Below are positions 60,366 to 64,000 of a stretch of 64,000 nt of DNA, one piece after another (position 1 is the first letter of the stretch; each line of letters starts with the position of its first letter). Under the pieces are notes generated by a model that did not search any database, had not been told where the DNA came from, and worked only from the letters and a program-made list of their open reading frames with translations. The translations under genes were made by a program, and so were the position numbers. Where the stretch lies: positions 1 through 64,000 of the forward strand of contig NZ_WJBC01000012.1 of assembly GCF_014284475.1 (NCBI RefSeq), written 5' to 3'. Source of the DNA: Acetobacterium fimetarium. Lineage in GTDB: Bacteria; Bacillota; Clostridia; Eubacteriales; Eubacteriaceae.

Positions 60366-61574
60366 ATGTTAAAAGGCATTGAATTAACGGAAGCGGTGAA
60401 AATCATCACTGAAAACGTTCCCCAAATAGAGGAAAAGGAAACGATCGGCATTCTGGATTCACTGTCCGGAGTGGCGGCTGAGGATGTGTTTGCCCCCATC
60501 GACAACCCGCCGTTTGACCGGTCACCGCTGGATGGGTACGCCCTGATAGCGGAGGACACCACCGGGGCGAGCCGGGAAAACCCGGTCAAGCTGACGGTCG
60601 TCGGAAAGCTCTACGCGGGGGATGCCAGTGCTTTTGAGTTAAAACCGAACCAGGCCGTTCGGATTATGACCGGAGCCATGATTCCCCAAGGTGCCAACTG
60701 CGTGATCCGCCAGGAGGCAACCGATTACGGTACGGAGACCGTTGCCATTTACCAGTCGTTGAAAGCCTATGAAAACTACTGTTACAGCGGTGAGGATTTC
60801 AAAAAAGGCACTAAACTGATCTCAAAGGGTGAAAAACTCAATTTTGTTCATATCGGTCTACTGGCCAGCATGGGTTTCACGACGGTGAGCGTCTACCGCA
60901 AGCCCCGGATTGCATTGCTTGTTACGGGGGAAGAACTGTTTGTGCCGGGGCTGTTGCTGGAGCAGGGAAAAATCTACAACAGCAATCTGTTTCTGCTGGC
61001 AGCCCGACTCAAAGAGCTTTCAATCACTCCGGTTTATCTCCAGCAGACCGGTGACGATGTCGATGTGGTTGCCGAGAAGGTCAGACAGGCATTGGCTGTC
61101 TCCGATGCGGTCATCACAACCGGCGGGGTTTCCGTCGGAGAAAAGGATATTTTTCACGAGGTGCTGCCAAAGCTTGGCGTCGACCGGAAATTCTGGAAGG
61201 TTAATTTGAAACCCGGAACCCCGGCGATGTTTTCAACCCTGGAAAACAAACCGATCCTGAATCTGTCGGGCAATCCGTTTGCGGCGCTGGCGACCTTTGA
61301 ACTGCTGGCCAGACCGATGCTCGGCAAAATATCGCGGGACACTTCGATGTTCACAAGCGAAACAACCGGCATCATGGACAGCGATTTTCCGAAAAAGAGC
61401 AAGGGAAAACGCTTCATCCGGGCGATTTATGACGAGGGCAGAGTGAAACTGCCGGCGGGCGGGCATGCCTCGGGAATGGTCGCATCGCTGAAGGGCTGCA
61501 ACTGCATGGTCGAAATTGAAGCGGGAAACCCGGGAATGAAAAAAGGGGATCAGGCAAAGGTTATTTTATTATAA
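60366..61574 (+). CDS. moeA: Molybdopterin molybdenumtransferase MoeA
   Basis: This 402-residue MoeA/GephE-family enzyme inserts molybdate (or tungstate) into adenylylated molybdopterin. FDRSPLDGYALIAEDT (about residue 45), GAMIPQGANCVIRQE (about 99), ALLVTGEEL (about 182), the MoCF block DAVITTGGVSVGEKDIFHEVL (cited as TTGGVSVGEKD, about 247), KPGTPAMFSTLENKPILNLSGNP (as LNLSGNPFAAL) are all present. I chose ATG 60366 because GAGGAG ends 7 nt before it; an ATG two codons upstream is too close, and a frame opening at 60243 runs through the riboswitch terminator. It is the first gene of the operon. Confidence 0.94.
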   Translation: MLKGIELTEAVKIITENVPQIEEKETIGILDSLSGVAAEDVFAPIDNPPFDRSPLDGYALIAEDTTGASRENPVKLTVVGKLYAGDASAFELKPNQAVRIMTGAMIPQGANCVIRQEATDYGTETVAIYQSLKAYENYCYSGEDFKKGTKLISKGEKLNFVHIGLLASMGFTTVSVYRKPRIALLVTGEELFVPGLLLEQGKIYNSNLFLLAARLKELSITPVYLQQTGDDVDVVAEKVRQALAVSDAVITTGGVSVGEKDIFHEVLPKLGVDRKFWKVNLKPGTPAMFSTLENKPILNLSGNPFAALATFELLARPMLGKISRDTSMFTSETTGIMDSDFPKKSKGKRFIRAIYDEGRVKLPAGGHASGMVASLKGCNCMVEIEAGNPGMKKGDQAKVILL

Positions 61575-61588
61575 AAGATGGAGGAAAA

Positions 61589-62032
61589 ATGATGGAAGTC
61601 AGAGGAAAAATAACGGGAATCTGCACGAGTGTTGATACGGGAACACCGAAGCGCAATATTCATCAGGCGAATCTGATCAGAAATTTCGGCGTTGAAGGCG
61701 ATGGCCATGGCGGCCCTCACACGGACAGACAGGTCAGTCTGTTGTCCTATGAAACGATTCAGGCATTCATCGGAAAGGACGCCGAAGTACAGGAAGGCGC
61801 CTTCGGGGAGAATCTGGTGGTGCAGGGAATTGATTTTTCGAATTATCCGGTCGGCACCCAGTTCCGATCCGGGGATGTGATTCTGAGGATCACCCATAAA
61901 GGGAAGGAATGCGAAGTCTGCGAAATGGACAAAACCGCGGGCGACTGCCTGATGCAGAAGGCAGGCATTTTCTGCCGAGTGGTGATGGGCGGCATTCTGA
62001 CCGAAGGGGATTATCTTCATCTGGAAGACTGA
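61589..62032 (+). CDS. MOSC-domain protein
   Basis: This 147-residue stand-alone MOSC domain protein belongs to the molybdenum-cofactor sulfurase C-terminal superfamily. VEGDGHGGPHTDRQVSLLSYETI (cited as GDGHGGPHTDRQVSLL), EGAFGENLVVQGID and the conserved cysteine in GKECEVCEMDKTAGDCLM fit. In many clostridia such proteins accompany moaC or moeA and are thought to handle sulfur or cofactor transfer to molybdo- or tungsto-enzymes. It follows moeA by 14 bp with a GGAGGAAAA site. Confidence 0.88.
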   Translation: MMEVRGKITGICTSVDTGTPKRNIHQANLIRNFGVEGDGHGGPHTDRQVSLLSYETIQAFIGKDAEVQEGAFGENLVVQGIDFSNYPVGTQFRSGDVILRITHKGKECEVCEMDKTAGDCLMQKAGIFCRVVMGGILTEGDYLHLED

Positions 62033-62083
62033 CAAGCGGCGATTTGCCTTTGGGATTGAGAATGCGGGAGAGCGTGGAAGAAG

Positions 62084-63478
62084 ATGACAGTGGACAGAGA
62101 TATTTTAAGATCCATACCGAAGATTGATGAACTGCTGAAAGAACCCCAGTTGGTGAAAGTGGCCGGTCGGTATGGCACGGCAGTGGTGGTGGCGTGCGCC
62201 AGGATGGTCGTCGAGGAAAAAAGGCAGCAGATCGTGGCGGGAAATCACAGCGATCTGGTTGACAAAAGTCAATTAGTCCGGGAAATTGAAGCCCGCCTCC
62301 AGCGGGAAACCCGCATGCATTTGCGCCCGGTGATCAATGGCACCGGGATCGTTCTGCATACGAATTTGGGCCGGGCGGTGCTTTGCGAAGCGGCTGCCCA
62401 GGCGGCTTATCAAGCAGCCAGAAATTACAGCACCCTGGAATACGATGTCAGAACCGGCGAGCGGGGCAGCCGCTACAGCCACGTCGACTTTCTGCTTGAA
62501 AAAATCTGCGGCTGCGAAAGTGCGATTGTCGTCAATAACAACGCGGCCGCGGTGCTGCTGATTTTGAGCACCCTGGCAAAGGGCAAAGAGGTCATCGTTT
62601 CACGGGGCGAGCTGGTGGAGATCGGCGGGTCTTTCCGGGTGCCGGAAGTGATGCAGCAGAGCGGTGCCACTCTGGTTGAGGTCGGCAGTACCAATAAAAC
62701 CAAGCCGGCGGACTACGAAAAGGCCATCTGTTGTGAAAACACGGGGGCGCTTTTGAAGGTGCACACCAGCAACTTCAAAATTATGGGATTTACGCAGGAG
62801 GTGTCGCTTCAGGAACTGACGGAAATCGGCCACAAGCACGATCTGCCGGTGTTGTACGATATGGGCAGCGGCGGCTTTTTTAAAGCGGAAGACTACCAGT
62901 TGGGGGATGAACCCAACGTTTTGGAAAGTATGAAATCCGGCGCGGACATCATCTGCTTCAGCGGGGACAAGCTGCTGGGCGGACCTCAGGCCGGCATCAT
63001 TCTGGGCCGGAAAAAGTACATCGATGAGATGAAAAAAAATCCGCTGACCCGGGCTCTGCGCGTGGACAAAATGACACTGGCAGCGCTGGAAGCGACTCTC
63101 AGGCTTTATCTGGACAAAGATAAAGCGCAAAAGGAAATTCCGGTTCTGGCCTTACTTTCGGCCACGCAGGAGTCTCTGCTGGAAAAAGCAGAATGTTTTA
63201 CCGCTCTGCTGGGAAAAAATCCGCTGATTGCATCCGCGGTCGTTGAGGATTTTGGACAGGTCGGCGGGGGCTCGATGCCCAACCAGATGATCCCCAGCGT
63301 CTGCGTGGCGGTGGAAGTCGGAGGGGTTTCCGCAAATGCGCTGGACCGGAAACTGAACGAGGCGGATATACCCATCATTGGCAGAATACATAAGGATCGT
63401 TATCTGCTGGATATGCGGACCATTGAAAGCCGCGATTTTGAAACCATTGCGATGACGCTGAAAAATATGACAGAATAA
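62084..63478 (+). CDS. selA: L-seryl-tRNA(Sec) selenium transferase
   Basis: This 464-residue PLP enzyme converts seryl-tRNA(Sec) to selenocysteyl-tRNA(Sec) with selenophosphate. Family blocks include VINGTGIVLHTNLGRAVL (about residue 83), NYSTLEYDVRTGERGSRYSH (about 121), VNNNAAAVLL (about 152), VLYDMGSGGFF (about 259) and the PLP lysine in ICFSGDKLLGGPQAG (about 292). It lies 51 bp after the MOSC gene and 14 bp before selB. Selenocysteine use fits an organism with selenium-dependent formate dehydrogenase; no selC was found in the window. Confidence 0.96.
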   Translation: MTVDRDILRSIPKIDELLKEPQLVKVAGRYGTAVVVACARMVVEEKRQQIVAGNHSDLVDKSQLVREIEARLQRETRMHLRPVINGTGIVLHTNLGRAVLCEAAAQAAYQAARNYSTLEYDVRTGERGSRYSHVDFLLEKICGCESAIVVNNNAAAVLLILSTLAKGKEVIVSRGELVEIGGSFRVPEVMQQSGATLVEVGSTNKTKPADYEKAICCENTGALLKVHTSNFKIMGFTQEVSLQELTEIGHKHDLPVLYDMGSGGFFKAEDYQLGDEPNVLESMKSGADIICFSGDKLLGGPQAGIILGRKKYIDEMKKNPLTRALRVDKMTLAALEATLRLYLDKDKAQKEIPVLALLSATQESLLEKAECFTALLGKNPLIASAVVEDFGQVGGGSMPNQMIPSVCVAVEVGGVSANALDRKLNEADIPIIGRIHKDRYLLDMRTIESRDFETIAMTLKNMTE

Positions 63479-63492
63479 CGCAGGAGGCTTGA

Positions 63493-64000
63493 ATGAATCT
63501 CATTTTAGGAACAGCAGGACATATCGATCATGGAAAAACAAGCCTGGTCAAGGCGTTGACGGGCATCGACACCGACCGGCTGAAGGAAGAAAAAAAACGC
63601 GGCATCACCATCGAACTGGGCTTTGCCTTTCTTGATCTTCCCTGCGGCAACCGGATCGGTATTGTAGATGTCCCCGGACATGAAAAATTTATCAACAACA
63701 TGCTGGCCGGCGCCGGCGGGATCGACCTGGCGATGCTGGTCATTGCGGCTGATGACGGCATCATGCCCCAGACCATCGAGCATTTCGAAATTCTGTCGCT
63801 GCTGGAAATCAAACACGGGCTGATTGTGATCACGAAAACGGATCTGGTCGATGACGACTGGATCGAAATGGTTGAAGGCGAAATCCGCGAAAAATTCCAG
63901 GGCAGCTTCCTCGAAGACGCGCCGATTATACCGGTATCGGCCCACACCGGAGCCGGGCTGGAGGAGCTGAAGACGGCGCTTTCGGTGATTGTGTCACAGG
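63493..64000 (+). CDS. selB: Selenocysteine-specific elongation factor SelB (5' part)
   Basis: The first 169 codons of selB are present and the gene runs off the window. GTPase motifs are G1 [17 protein letters not shown] (residues 6-22), the switch I region [15 protein letters not shown]3 [13 protein letters not shown], and G4 VITKTDL. The [10 protein letters not shown] form is diagnostic of SelB rather than EF-Tu. The start follows CAGGAGGCTTGA. Confidence 0.95.
   Translation, partial: MNLILGTAGHIDHGKTSLVKALTGIDTDRLKEEKKRGITIELGFAFLDLPCGNRIGIVDVPGHEKFINNMLAGAGGIDLAMLVIAADDGIMPQTIEHFEILSLLEIKHGLIVITKTDLVDDDWIEMVEGEIREKFQGSFLEDAPIIPVSAHTGAGLEELKTALSVIVSQ

Overview
The window looks like chromosome of an anaerobic, low-GC Firmicute close to Acetobacterium (acetogenic Eubacteriaceae/Clostridia). 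This is inferred from protein character only: a clostridial molybdenum nitrogenase operon (short NifK, NifD with the clostridial insert, NifI1/NifI2, fused NifN-NifB, split homocitrate synthase NifV-omega/alpha, and a [2Fe-2S] ferredoxin very like the Clostridium pasteurianum one), class III fructose-bisphosphatase, a methyltransferase-type corrinoid protein, and selenocysteine and molybdopterin genes. No database search was run.

Layout. (1) 1-2507, rightward: ammonium transporter amtB, PII protein glnK and an HPr-like phosphocarrier. (2) 2785-13594, leftward: nifH-nifI1-nifI2-nifD-nifK-nifE-nifN/B-ferredoxin-nifV(omega)-nifV(alpha), preceded by a predicted leader of about 590 nt holding five related stem-loops, each with an upstream GACAA-type box. 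An AnfO-like gene and a YwqK/MORN-repeat gene lie just upstream. (3) 16200-25611: housekeeping genes (XRE regulator plus membrane protein, SPL-type radical SAM protein, pentapeptide protein, aminotransferase, YhaM nuclease, acyl-ACP thioesterase, Fbp, corrinoid protein plus GntR regulator). (4) 25665-58743: about 33 kb of mainly defence genes between two tRNA-Val genes (anticodons GAC and CAC) with similar promoters. It holds a complete type 1 BREX set (brxA, brxB, brxC, pglX, pglZ, brxL). A cassette sits between pglX and pglZ: an unknown protein, a possible DUF6508 protein, a frameshifted AlbA_2-type gene and an AbiEi/AbiEii pair. Downstream come a WYL regulator, an AddB-like nuclease and an AddA-like helicase-nuclease, an AAA/DUF4143 ATPase, a second AbiE locus in decay, and a heterodimeric ABC exporter. 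(5) 58900-64000: TfoX C-terminal-domain protein, endonuclease IV, then a molybdenum/tungsten-cofactor and selenium operon (moeA, MOSC, selA, selB, the last cut by the window end) behind a probable Moco/Tuco riboswitch with terminator.

The most unusual non-coding signals are (a) a family of 141-149 bp imperfect palindromes (three clear copies and one divergent), each clear copy flanked by a duplicated hairpin or terminator sequence, as if the element inserts into hairpins and duplicates them, and (b) the tandem stem-loop array of the nifH leader. The most interesting protein-coding candidate is the WYL/AddB-like/AddA-like block next to BREX.

Functionally, amtB/glnK and nifI1/I2 connect nitrogen fixation to ammonium supply. 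The moeA/MOSC and selA/selB genes fit an organism that makes molybdenum- or tungsten- and selenium-dependent enzymes such as formate dehydrogenase, which is not present in this window.
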